From positions 1 through 41,260 of the forward strand of contig JAHJPG010000090.1 of NCBI GenBank assembly GCA_018819925.1: a DNA stretch of 41,260 nucleotides, read 5' to 3'. The notes under the pieces are model-generated. The model made no database searches. It saw only the letters and a list, made by a program, of their open reading frames with translations, and had not been told where the DNA came from. Numbering within the stretch: the first letter of the stretch is position 1; every line of letters begins with the position of its first letter. Below, in pieces: positions 25,583 through 32,436 of the stretch. The translations under genes and the position numbers were made by a program. Source of the stretch: Pseudomonadota bacterium. GTDB lineage: Bacteria; Desulfobacterota; Desulfarculia; Desulfarculales; Desulfarculaceae.

Positions 25583-26122
25583 CTAACCGCCTCTGCCCAG
25601 TTCCTGGCCCAAGTCGAAAGCCTGGATGTTCATTGTTAAAAACCGTGCAGAGACGTTGGCCTCCAAGGCTTTGATAATAGCGGACGGCTTAACCACTTGG
25701 GTCAGCGCTATTACCACCCCCAGCATGCATATATTGAATACAATAGGGTTGCCAATGCGCTCCATTGTCAGTTGATACATGGGCAGTTCTACCTGACGAG
25801 CATCGACCTTACGCTCGGTTTTTACTGAATGGCTATCGGTCAAAACCAAGCCACCCGGCCGCACGATGCCCACGTATTTATTGTAGGCCTCCTGGGTCAG
25901 GCTCACCAGAATGTTGGGCTGGGTGACCTTTGGAAAATTTATTTTTTCCTTCGAAATGATCACGTCACCCCGGGTTGCGCCGCCCCTGGCCTCCGGTCCG
26001 TATGTCTGAGACTGCACAGCGTAAAGGCCCTCGTACAACGCCGCCGCCGCCGCCAGGATGACCGAGGCAGTAATGACTCCCTGGCCACCCGAACCTGAAA
26101 ACACGAATCTTGCGCGTGCCAC
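25583..26122 (-). CDS. korC: 2-oxoacid:ferredoxin oxidoreductase, gamma subunit
   Basis: A 179-residue gamma subunit (POR domain, PF01558) with the N-terminal GSGGQGV glycine motif and the SQTYGPEARGG segment that is conserved in KorC/PorC-type proteins. It completes the four-part enzyme that oxidatively decarboxylates a 2-oxoacid to acyl-CoA with ferredoxin as acceptor. The start is GTG at 26122, after GAGGTGAA. It is the last gene of the korDABC set. The SQTYGPEARGG motif favours the 2-oxoglutarate-type (Kor) branch over pyruvate, but the true 2-oxoacid is uncertain. Confidence 0.92.
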   Translation of the reverse strand: MARARFVFSGSGGQGVITASVILAAAAALYEGLYAVQSQTYGPEARGGATRGDVIISKEKINFPKVTQPNILVSLTQEAYNKYVGIVRPGGLVLTDSHSVKTERKVDARQVELPMYQLTMERIGNPIVFNICMLGVVIALTQVVKPSAIIKALEANVSARFLTMNIQAFDLGQELGRGG

Positions 26123-26157
26123 GCTTCACCTCTTCTATAAAAATTAATCTGGTTTGA

Positions 26158-26958
26158 TTACGCGCTTGTTGCCCGTGCGACGATCGCTTCATACTCCTGG
26201 CAATACTCTGGGGCTTTTTTGTTCACAAAGACTCCACGCCCGATGATCTCCGGGTGCTCCTGCATGGCCTTGGAGCCTATAGAGGCCGTCTGCTCCTTGA
26301 ATAGCTGCAGCATCTCTAATGCGCCCCCCTGCTGGTTCTTGCGGCCGAAATAGGTGGGACATTGACTCATCACCTCCACCAACGAGAAGCCTTTATGCTC
26401 AATGGCTTGCTTGATAATCTTGGCCAACTCCCTGGCATGGTAGGTGGTGGAGCGTGCCACGAAGGTAGCCCCAGCCGCCTCGGCTATCTTGATCACATCG
26501 AAACTCCTGTCGATGTTGCGGTAGGGCGCGGTGGTGGCCAACACCCCCGCCCCAGACAAGGGTGAATATTGCCCGCCGGTCATGCCGTAGATGCGGTTGT
26601 TGAGCACCAGGGCGGTGATGTCTATGTTTCGCCGGGCCGCGTGGATGAAGTGGTTGCCTCCGATGGCCAGGGCGTCTCCGTCTCCCATGGGCACAATCAG
26701 GTTCAGTTCGGGACGGCTAAGCTTCACCCCGGTGGCGAACGCGAGAGCCCGGCCGTGTAGTGTGTGCAGAGTGTGGAAATCCAAATAGCCCGAGATGCGC
26801 GAGGAGCAGCCGATCCCCGAGACCATCACGATCTCGTTCTTACCGATGCCTAACGACTCCACGGCCCGCAACAGTGCGTTGAGCACCGTGCCGTGTCCGC
26901 AACCGGGGCACCACAGATGTGGAAAGAACCTCTCGCGAATGTAGTCCTTTGCGGCCAA
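26158..26958 (-). CDS. korB: 2-oxoacid:ferredoxin oxidoreductase, beta subunit (TPP-binding)
   Basis: A 266-residue beta subunit. The thiamine-diphosphate motif GDGDALAIGGNHF ... NNRIYGMTGGQ is complete. The N-terminal CPGCGHG and GIGCSSR cysteines fit the proximal [4Fe-4S] ligands seen in Kor/Por beta chains. Its length is typical for the separate-subunit form. Start is TTG at 26958, after AAGGGGAG, 3 nt beyond the end of korA. Together with KorA it forms the active site. Confidence 0.93.
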   Translation of the reverse strand: MAAKDYIRERFFPHLWCPGCGHGTVLNALLRAVESLGIGKNEIVMVSGIGCSSRISGYLDFHTLHTLHGRALAFATGVKLSRPELNLIVPMGDGDALAIGGNHFIHAARRNIDITALVLNNRIYGMTGGQYSPLSGAGVLATTAPYRNIDRSFDVIKIAEAAGATFVARSTTYHARELAKIIKQAIEHKGFSLVEVMSQCPTYFGRKNQQGGALEMLQLFKEQTASIGSKAMQEHPEIIGRGVFVNKKAPEYCQEYEAIVARATSA

Positions 26959-26961
26959 TTT

Positions 26962-28131
26962 CTAAACTCCCCTTCCTTGGATCAAGCGCAGAATATTGCG
27001 GATGTCGGTGGGCGTGATGAATTGGCCGTCTATACGGTTGGCTAGGGTGACCCGGTCGGGCTTGGCCACCGCCTGCTTCACTGCCCCCAGAATCTGGCCC
27101 ATGTTCATCTCCACCACCACCACGCGCTTGGCCTGGGCGCACTTTTCACGCACCAGTTCGGCAGGGAAAGGCCACAGGGTTTGCAACTCCAGTAGGCCGA
27201 TACGCTCGCCCCGGGAACGGCGATTCGCTACTACGTGGAGGGCCGATCGCGCCGAAGAGCCGTAGGAAATCATCACCACCTCAGCGTCGTCCAAGCAGTG
27301 CTCTTTGTAGTGGGTAATGGCGTTAATGTTATTCTCGATCTTGTCGGTAAGGTGTCTGAGCAGGCCATGCACCACCTGTGGGGAGTTAGTGGGAAAGCCC
27401 CACATGTCATGGAACAATCCGGTGACGTTGTATCGGTGTACTCCACCGAAGTCAGACATGGGCAGACGACCGTCCTCCCGGGGCAGATAGGGGTGATAGT
27501 CAACGCCTTGTTTTACTTCTGTTTTCAGTCGGTCCACCAGTGGTAGTTCGCCGGGCTTTGGCACAACGATCCTTTCGCGCATGTGGCCCAGCACCTCATC
27601 GAAGAGCAGGACCACAGGGGTGCGGTAGGTCTCCGCGATATTGAAGGCCTCCACGGTAATATGGAAGATGTCCTGGTGGTTGGAGGCGGTCAGAGCTACG
27701 ATGGCGTGGTCGCCGTGAGTGCCCCAACGAGCCTGGTTCACGTCCCCCTGGCTGGGTCCAGTGGGCAAGCCGGTGGAAGGACCGCCTCGCATGACGTTGA
27801 CTATCACACATGGAACCTCCGCCATAATTCCGTAGCCCAAACCTTCTTGCATCAAAGAAAACCCGGGCCCACTGGTGGCGGTCATAACCTTGTTGCCGGC
27901 AAGAGAGGCTCCGATGATGGCGCAGATGGAGGCAATTTCATCTTCCATCTGGATAAAGCAGCACCGGTTCTTGGGAAGGCGCACCGAGAGTAACTCGGCG
28001 ATCTCGCTGGAAGGTGTGATGGGATAACCCGCGAAAAAAGTCAGGCCGGCATAAAGGGCCCCCTCCACGCAAGCTTCGTTGCCTTGTACAAATTTATTGA
28101 CTCCCGCCACAGTTTTATTGACTCCCGCCAC
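26962..28131 (-). CDS. korA: 2-oxoacid:ferredoxin oxidoreductase, alpha subunit
   Basis: A 389-residue alpha subunit. The N-terminal GNEACVEGAL and FAGYPITPSSEI segments are hallmarks of Kor/Vor alpha chains. The pyrimidine-binding and C-terminal domains follow (VVVEMNMGQ near residue 345). The start is GTG at 28131, after AAGGAG. A perfect 21-bp tandem duplication spans the start, so the N-terminus reads MAGVNKTVAGVNK, a seven-residue repeat. The second GTG, at 28110, was probably the original start. The family core begins after the repeat, so activity should not suffer. Confidence 0.93.
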   Translation of the reverse strand: MAGVNKTVAGVNKFVQGNEACVEGALYAGLTFFAGYPITPSSEIAELLSVRLPKNRCCFIQMEDEIASICAIIGASLAGNKVMTATSGPGFSLMQEGLGYGIMAEVPCVIVNVMRGGPSTGLPTGPSQGDVNQARWGTHGDHAIVALTASNHQDIFHITVEAFNIAETYRTPVVLLFDEVLGHMRERIVVPKPGELPLVDRLKTEVKQGVDYHPYLPREDGRLPMSDFGGVHRYNVTGLFHDMWGFPTNSPQVVHGLLRHLTDKIENNINAITHYKEHCLDDAEVVMISYGSSARSALHVVANRRSRGERIGLLELQTLWPFPAELVREKCAQAKRVVVVEMNMGQILGAVKQAVAKPDRVTLANRIDGQFITPTDIRNILRLIQGRGV

Positions 28132-28134
28132 AGT
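28093..28134. repeat. 21-bp perfect tandem duplication at the korA start
   Basis: Two identical copies of a 21-bp unit (TTTATTGACTCCCGCCACAGT is shared; copies at 28093-28113 and 28114-28134) lie head to tail. Read on the - strand, each copy carries a GTG, so the duplication added seven codons in frame to korA. A shorter related stretch (TTTTTATTGA) at the korD stop may have aided slippage. Confidence 0.9.
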
Positions 28135-28143
28135 GGCTCCTTT

Positions 28144-28353
28144 TTATTGACCCGTTACCACCACTTCAATGGCAAGGTCCGGGCAGATAAATTCGCAGAG
28201 CTTACAGTTATTACACTGGTCCTGATTAACAACCTTAACCTTGCCTAAATCATCCAAGGCCAACACTTTTTGTGGACAAATCATGACGCATATCCCGCAT
28301 CCCTTGCACCACTGCACGTTGCAAAGATGCTTCACTTTTTGCTCTTGAGACAT
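28144..28353 (-). CDS. korD: 2x[4Fe-4S] ferredoxin subunit of the 2-oxoacid oxidoreductase
   Basis: A 69-residue delta-type subunit with two full CxxCxxCxxxCP clusters (CKGCGICVMICP and CNNCKLCEFICP). It carries electrons from the TPP site to free ferredoxin. It is first in the operon, 12 nt ahead of korA, the usual korDABC order. The ATG at 28353 follows GAAGGGAAATTA. A leader of about 300 nt with a strong hairpin precedes it. Confidence 0.92.
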   Translation of the reverse strand: MSQEQKVKHLCNVQWCKGCGICVMICPQKVLALDDLGKVKVVNQDQCNNCKLCEFICPDLAIEVVVTGQ

Positions 28354-28673
28354 TTAATTTCCCTTCTTCGCGAACGCCACTAAGGCGGGCACATCGGGAG
28401 CTTAAAACAAGCTGTAATATGTTTTTGATGTGTTCAGGGATTGGCGAACATTAAGTTGCCAGAAGACTATCTGCCAGAAGAAGAAAAATAGTGCCCGGCG
28501 ATGACAACCATCCAAAACCGAAGATTGCCAAGTAATAGTCATCACCGGGCACCCCCCCTTATAAATATTTTCATATATCAAGATTAATATTCACGGCACC
28601 AACTGCCTGTAAGTGACGTGCTTGCAGCGCTTGCTCTTAAACCATTTCCCGAAACAACCGGCTAATTGCATGC
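28354..28673 (-). other. Non-coding leader of korDABC
   Basis: About 320 nt between the promoter and korD without a convincing gene. Besides the long hairpin it holds an AT-rich stretch (about 28558-28595). No named riboswitch class could be recognised by eye. Confidence 0.5.
28478..28552 (-). terminator. Long hairpin with T-run in the korDABC leader (possible attenuator)
   Basis: On the - strand the arms GTGCCCGGTGATGAC and GTCATCGCCGGGCAC form an unbroken 15-bp stem with one G-U pair and a 32-nt loop, followed at once by TATTTTTCTTC. The + strand RNA would have a C-A mismatch, so the element is built for the - strand. It lies between the mapped promoter and korD, about 125 nt before the start codon. 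It could end transcription early or act as the expression platform of a leader regulator. Confidence 0.55.
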
Positions 28674-28703
28674 AACATATTACACATTACATGCATATGT
28701 CAA
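28674..28703 (-). promoter_or_regulatory. Sigma70-type promoter of korDABC
   Basis: On the - strand, TTGACA (28703-28698), an 18-nt spacer and TATGTT (28679-28674) form a clear promoter. The spacer begins TATGCATGTAATGTG. A TTGCATGCAA palindrome (28667-28676) covers the -10 region. The layout mirrors the promoter before the GntR gene. Confidence 0.65.
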
Positions 28704-28920
28704 CCGCTTTTTGCGCTTCGCTCCAATCCGGAAAATCCCTGCCACAAAGGGCAGTTGTGGGGAGGCGGCCGTCTGCGCTCCGGTTGTCCGCCTCAAAATT
28801 GATTTCATGGGAATAATGGCTATGGGGCGGGGCTTAGAGCCACTACATTAGAGCCACTACATAAGTCGCGGGTGGGTGAAGAAGACGATACCTGAAATTT
28901 GTGACCGGGGGTGACAGTAA
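28704..28920. repeat. Non-coding stretch with a 14-bp tandem repeat
   Basis: Between the kor promoter and the tRNA I see no supportable gene; the short open frames have no protein character. Two perfect copies of TTAGAGCCACTACA lie head to tail at 28834-28847 and 28848-28861. Their meaning is unclear. Confidence 0.5.
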
Positions 28921-28921
28921 A

Positions 28922-28947
28922 GAGGGCTAGCCAAACAGGCTAACCCC
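28922..28947 (-). terminator. Hairpin downstream of tRNA-Arg
   Basis: On the - strand GGGTTAGCC and GGCTAGCCC form a 9-bp stem with one G-U pair and a 5-nt loop, followed by TCTTTACTG. It begins about 10 nt after the tRNA 3' end, a natural place for a tRNA terminator, though the T-run is short. Confidence 0.5.
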
Positions 28948-28955
28948 TTATTTTT

Positions 28956-29032
28956 TGGTACGCCAGGAGGGACTCGAACCCCCGACCGGTGGCTTAGAAG
29001 GCCACTGCTCTATCCACCTGAGCTACTGGCGC
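28956..29032 (-). tRNA. tRNA-Arg (anticodon UCU)
   Basis: Read on the - strand, a full cloverleaf folds. The acceptor stem is GCGCCAG with CTGGCGT (one G-U end pair). The D arm is GCTC/GAGC. The anticodon stem GTGGC/GCCAC encloses the loop CTTCTAA with anticodon TCT. The T arm is GGGGG-TTCGAGT-CCCTC. The CCA end is encoded, giving 77 nt. It reads AGA codons, rare in such a GC-rich genome. Confidence 0.95.
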
Positions 29033-29079
29033 GCGTTTTGGCTATTCTAACCTCTAGACGCGCCCTGTAAAGCCCCAGC

Positions 29080-29108
29080 TTGCCAGGGGCCGGGCGGGGT
29101 GGGATAGT
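29080..29108 (+). promoter_or_regulatory. Likely promoter of alr
   Basis: TTGCCA, a 17-nt spacer and GATAGT lie 25 nt ahead of the alanine racemase start, with a strong AAGGAGG between. Both hexamers are near consensus. Confidence 0.5.
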
Positions 29109-29133
29109 AGAGCGCAAGGCATAAGGAGGAGCC

Positions 29134-30276
29134 ATGAGCCGGGTGGCGCCCAACCCCGATAATTTGGTGACCGTGGACCTGGAGGCCATCGCGGCCAACT
29201 TGGCCGCCCTGCGCGCCCTGTTGAGGCCGGGCATGGGGGTGGCCGGAGTGGTCAAAGCCGACGCCTACGGCCACGGGCTGGTGCCGGTGGCCCGCCGGCT
29301 CAAGGCGGAGGGGGCCGAGGCCCTGGCCGTGGCCCTGGTAAGCGAGGGAGTGCTTTTGCGCCGGGCCGGCGTTCAAGGCCCCATCCTGGTGCTCATGGGC
29401 CTGGGACCGGAGCAGGCTCAATTGGCCGTGGCCCACGGACTCAGCCCCTTTCTGGGGGTTTGGGAGGATTTCCAAGCCCTGAGCCAGACGGCCGGGGCCC
29501 TGGGAGCCGTGGCCTCCTGTCATCTCAAGATAGACACCGGCATGAGCCGCCTGGGCGCGGCCCCCAACGAAGCCCTGGGGCTTATGGAGAGGGCCGCCGC
29601 CCTGCCCGGCATCCGGGTGGAGGGCCTGGCCAGCCATTTGGCCACCAGCGGGGTGCCCGGCGACGTCCAGGCCCAGAAGCAGGCGGCCATTTTCCGCGAT
29701 CTTTTGGCCGAAGCCCGTAAGCGCGGCTTTGCCTTGCCCCAATCCAGCCTGGCCGGTAGCGGAGGGGTGCTGGCCCCGCCCGAGGCCGCCCACGGACAGC
29801 CGGGCCTGGCGCGCTTGGGCATCAGCCTCTACGGCGGGCTGCCCGACCCGGCCAGCCAGGGGGCGGCCCCCCTGCGCGGGGCCATGCGCTTCACCAGCCG
29901 CCTGGCCGCGGTGCGCCGCATTCCCGCCGGGACCGGGGTGTCCTACGGCCACACCTGGCGCGCCCCGTCCGACACCTGGCTGGGGGTGGTGGCCGCGGGC
30001 TACAGCGACGGCTATCCCCGCAGCGCCTCCAACCAGGCCCGGGTGCTCATCCAGGGCCGGCCCGCCTCCATGCGAGGCCGGATATGCATGAACGCCTTCA
30101 TGGTGGACCTCACCGGCTTCGACCCCCTGCCCTCACCCGGCGAGGAGGTGGTGCTTCTGGGGCGCTCTGGCTCCCAGGAGATCACCGCTGACCAGCTGGG
30201 CCACTGGGCGGGCACCATATCTTACGAGATCACCTGTTCCCTGGGCGCGGCCAACCGCCGCCGCCACCGCCCTTGA
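29134..30276 (+). CDS. alr: Alanine racemase
   Basis: A 380-residue PLP enzyme that interconverts L- and D-alanine for peptidoglycan. K41 in VVKADAYGHG binds PLP, and Y271 in GVSYGHTW is the second catalytic base. RICMNAFMVDL and the GYSDGYPR segment are also typical. Length is standard. The ATG at 29134 follows AAGGAGG and a plausible promoter. It runs away from the tRNA gene and marks the start of the + strand housekeeping block. Confidence 0.96.
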   Translation: MSRVAPNPDNLVTVDLEAIAANLAALRALLRPGMGVAGVVKADAYGHGLVPVARRLKAEGAEALAVALVSEGVLLRRAGVQGPILVLMGLGPEQAQLAVAHGLSPFLGVWEDFQALSQTAGALGAVASCHLKIDTGMSRLGAAPNEALGLMERAAALPGIRVEGLASHLATSGVPGDVQAQKQAAIFRDLLAEARKRGFALPQSSLAGSGGVLAPPEAAHGQPGLARLGISLYGGLPDPASQGAAPLRGAMRFTSRLAAVRRIPAGTGVSYGHTWRAPSDTWLGVVAAGYSDGYPRSASNQARVLIQGRPASMRGRICMNAFMVDLTGFDPLPSPGEEVVLLGRSGSQEITADQLGHWAGTISYEITCSLGAANRRRHRP

Positions 30277-30324
30277 CCACCCATATTCCTCGGGGTAGCT
30301 TAGGACTGCTTTTCTTACGGGAGG

Positions 30325-30590
30325 CTTAGGCCGGATATTTCACGAAGGTTGGGCGGTATTGAACAACTAAATCAGTGCTTATGGGGTTTTTATGAAAAAC
30401 ACATTGGCCTTATCCGGAAACTGTTTGCACCCGAGCCCGGCACAGCCAACCAACGGCAGGCAAGGCGTCTGGCAAGGGAGGACCGCAGGCGTAGCCAGTG
30501 CTACGTCGAGGCCCGAGCGCGGCCAGCAACGTAGTATGCCGATGGCTGGCGTAGCCGGACGCACGACCTTCGTGAAATATTCGGGCTAGG
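30325..30590. repeat. 266-bp element bounded by 25-bp inverted repeats
   Basis: The left end (30325-30349, ending TATTTCACGAAGGT) and the right end (30566-30590, beginning ACCTTCGTGAAATA) are inverted repeats matching at 22 of 25 positions, with 15 inner bases identical. The interior has no credible gene and holds several short GC-rich repeats around GGCGTAGCC. This is the shape of a MITE or other non-coding dispersed repeat. It fills the gap between alr and the small cysteine protein gene, and its right end abuts that gene's start. Confidence 0.65.
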
Positions 30591-30593
30591 TCC

Positions 30594-30767
30594 ATGGGCG
30601 ACAAAAACAAGGACCCCATCAAATCGCACCAACCCACCATGTGCGTGGTTTGCGCCTGGCGGGTGGATTGCAAAAAGAAATACAGCTATGAGCAGGGTTC
30701 GGTGATCAAGTGCCCAGACTACACCCGTGACCAGGCCCTGCCCGAGCCCGACGAGGCTGACAAATGA
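30594..30767 (+). CDS. 57-residue four-cysteine protein coupled to argS
   Basis: A small gene from ATG at 30594 to TGA at 30767. Cysteines at 17, 20, 26 and 40 (CVVC, C, KCPDY) suggest a zinc or iron-sulfur site. The stop overlaps the argS start in an ATGA arrangement, so the two are translationally coupled. The RBS (AGG, 4 nt before the ATG) lies in the end of the inverted-repeat element, which is odd and may mean the gene's original upstream region was replaced. I cannot name the family. A role near translation or arginine metabolism is only suggested by position. Confidence 0.75.
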   Translation: MGDKNKDPIKSHQPTMCVVCAWRVDCKKKYSYEQGSVIKCPDYTRDQALPEPDEADK

Positions 30768-32431
30768 AAAAGACCCTGGCCGCCCAACTCATCAAGGCCC
30801 TTGAAAGCGCCTGCGCCGCCGGCGATTTGCCGCCGGTGGAAGTGCCCGAGTTCGTGGTGGAAAAGACCAAGCAGGCCGAGCACGGCGACTTGGCCAGCAA
30901 TCTGGCCATGCAACTGGCCCGCCCCTGCCGCAGGAGCCCCCGCCAGATCGCCGAGGTTTTGCTGAAGCACCTGGGCCAGGGCAACGGGCTCATCCAGCGC
31001 ACCGAGATCGCCGGTCCGGGGTTCATAAACTTTTTCCTGAACCCGGCGGCCTGGCACTCGGTGCTGCCCCAAATCCTGGCCCAAGGGCCGGAATATGGCC
31101 GGGGCGGCTGGGGCGCGGGGGCCAAGGTGCTGGTGGAGTTCGTCAGCGCCAACCCCACCGGCCCGCTGCACGTGGGCCACGGCCGGGGAGCGGCCCTGGG
31201 CGACGCCCTGGCCAGGGTGCTGGCCTTCAGCGGCTTCGACGCCCAGCGGGAGTATTACCTCAACGACGCGGGCAACCAGATGGCCACCCTGGGGCGCAGC
31301 GTGCTGGTGCGGGCCCGCCAGCTCAGGGGCTCTGACGAGCCCTTCCCGGACAACCACTATAAGGGCGATTACATCAAGGATCTGGCCGCCGAGCTAATGG
31401 CCACGCCCCAGGGCGAGGGCCTATTGGACCTGCCCCAGGACCAGGCAATGGCCCTGGCCTCCAAGTGGGCGGGCCAAAAGATACTGGACGGCATCAAGGA
31501 CGACCTGGCCGCCTTCAGTGTGAACATCGAGAGCTACTTCAGCGAAAACAGCCTGGTGGCCGGCGGCGCGGTGGAGCGGACCTTCGCCGCCCTGTGGGAG
31601 CGGAACCTGCTCTACGAGGCCGAGGGCGCCCTGTGGTTCAAGGCCACCGAGTTCGGTGACGAGAAAGACAGGGTGGTCAAGCGCTCCAACGGCGAGATCA
31701 CCTACTTCGCCAGCGACATCGCCTACCACCTGGACAAGTTCCGCCGGGGCTACGCCAGCCTGGTGGACGTGTGGGGGGCGGACCACCACGGCTACGTGCC
31801 CCGGCTAAAGGCCTCCCTGGCCGGAATGGGGCGCCCGCCCGAGGACCTCACCGTGGTGCTGGTGCAGATGGTCAACCTGCTCAGAAACGGCGAGCCGGTG
31901 GCCATGTCCACCCGGGGCGGCGAGTTCGTGACCCTGCGCGAGGTGGTGGACGAGGTGGGCGGCGACAGCGCCCGTTTCATCTTCCTGACCCGGCGCTCCG
32001 ACGCCCAACTGGACTTCGACCTGGAAGTGGCCAAGGCCCAATCCCTGGACAACCCTGTGTTCTACGTGCAGTACGCCCACACCCGGGTCAAGGCCATTTT
32101 GCGCAAGGCCGAGGCCGAGGGAGTGCCCCTGCCCGATCCGGCGGCCACCGCCCTGGATTGCCTGGCACACGCCGCCGAGGTGGATCTGGCCAAGCGCCTG
32201 AGCGAGTTCCCCGAGCTGGTGGAAGGCGCGGCCCGGGCCCTGGAGCCCCACCGCATCACCTACTACCTCCACGATCTGGCCGGGGCCTTCCACTCCTATT
32301 ACAACGCCTCCCATGTGCTGGTGGACGATCCCGGCCTTAGCGCGGCCCGCCTGGTTTTGATCTTGGCCGTGGGCCAGGTCTTGGCCAACGGCCTGGGCTT
32401 GTTGGGCGTAAGCGCGCCGGAGAAGATGTAG
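30764..32431 (+). CDS. argS: Arginyl-tRNA synthetase
   Basis: A 555-residue class I synthetase that charges tRNA-Arg. The HIGH signature appears as HVGH (136-139) in ANPTGPLHVGHGRGA. The KMSK-like loop is AMSTRGGEF. The N-terminal additional domain (1 to about 100) and the DALR anticodon-binding domain at the C-terminus (HDLAGAFHSYYNA) are both present. Length is typical. The gene overlaps the small cysteine protein by 4 nt and is followed after 5 nt by the SPOR protein gene. Confidence 0.97.
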   Translation: MKKTLAAQLIKALESACAAGDLPPVEVPEFVVEKTKQAEHGDLASNLAMQLARPCRRSPRQIAEVLLKHLGQGNGLIQRTEIAGPGFINFFLNPAAWHSVLPQILAQGPEYGRGGWGAGAKVLVEFVSANPTGPLHVGHGRGAALGDALARVLAFSGFDAQREYYLNDAGNQMATLGRSVLVRARQLRGSDEPFPDNHYKGDYIKDLAAELMATPQGEGLLDLPQDQAMALASKWAGQKILDGIKDDLAAFSVNIESYFSENSLVAGGAVERTFAALWERNLLYEAEGALWFKATEFGDEKDRVVKRSNGEITYFASDIAYHLDKFRRGYASLVDVWGADHHGYVPRLKASLAGMGRPPEDLTVVLVQMVNLLRNGEPVAMSTRGGEFVTLREVVDEVGGDSARFIFLTRRSDAQLDFDLEVAKAQSLDNPVFYVQYAHTRVKAILRKAEAEGVPLPDPAATALDCLAHAAEVDLAKRLSEFPELVEGAARALEPHRITYYLHDLAGAFHSYYNASHVLVDDPGLSAARLVLILAVGQVLANGLGLLGVSAPEKM

Positions 32432-32436
32432 GGCCC

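Noticed and set aside
28666-28851. Short + strand frame ending GRGLEPLH
   Set aside because: It overlaps the kor promoter and the tandem repeat, lacks an RBS and has no protein character; it looks like a chance frame.
28834-28861. The 14-bp tandem repeat near tRNA-Arg as an attachment site
   Set aside because: It shares only a short stretch (GGCTTAGA...GCCACT) with the tRNA anticodon arm, and no integrase gene or second matching copy at the far side was seen.
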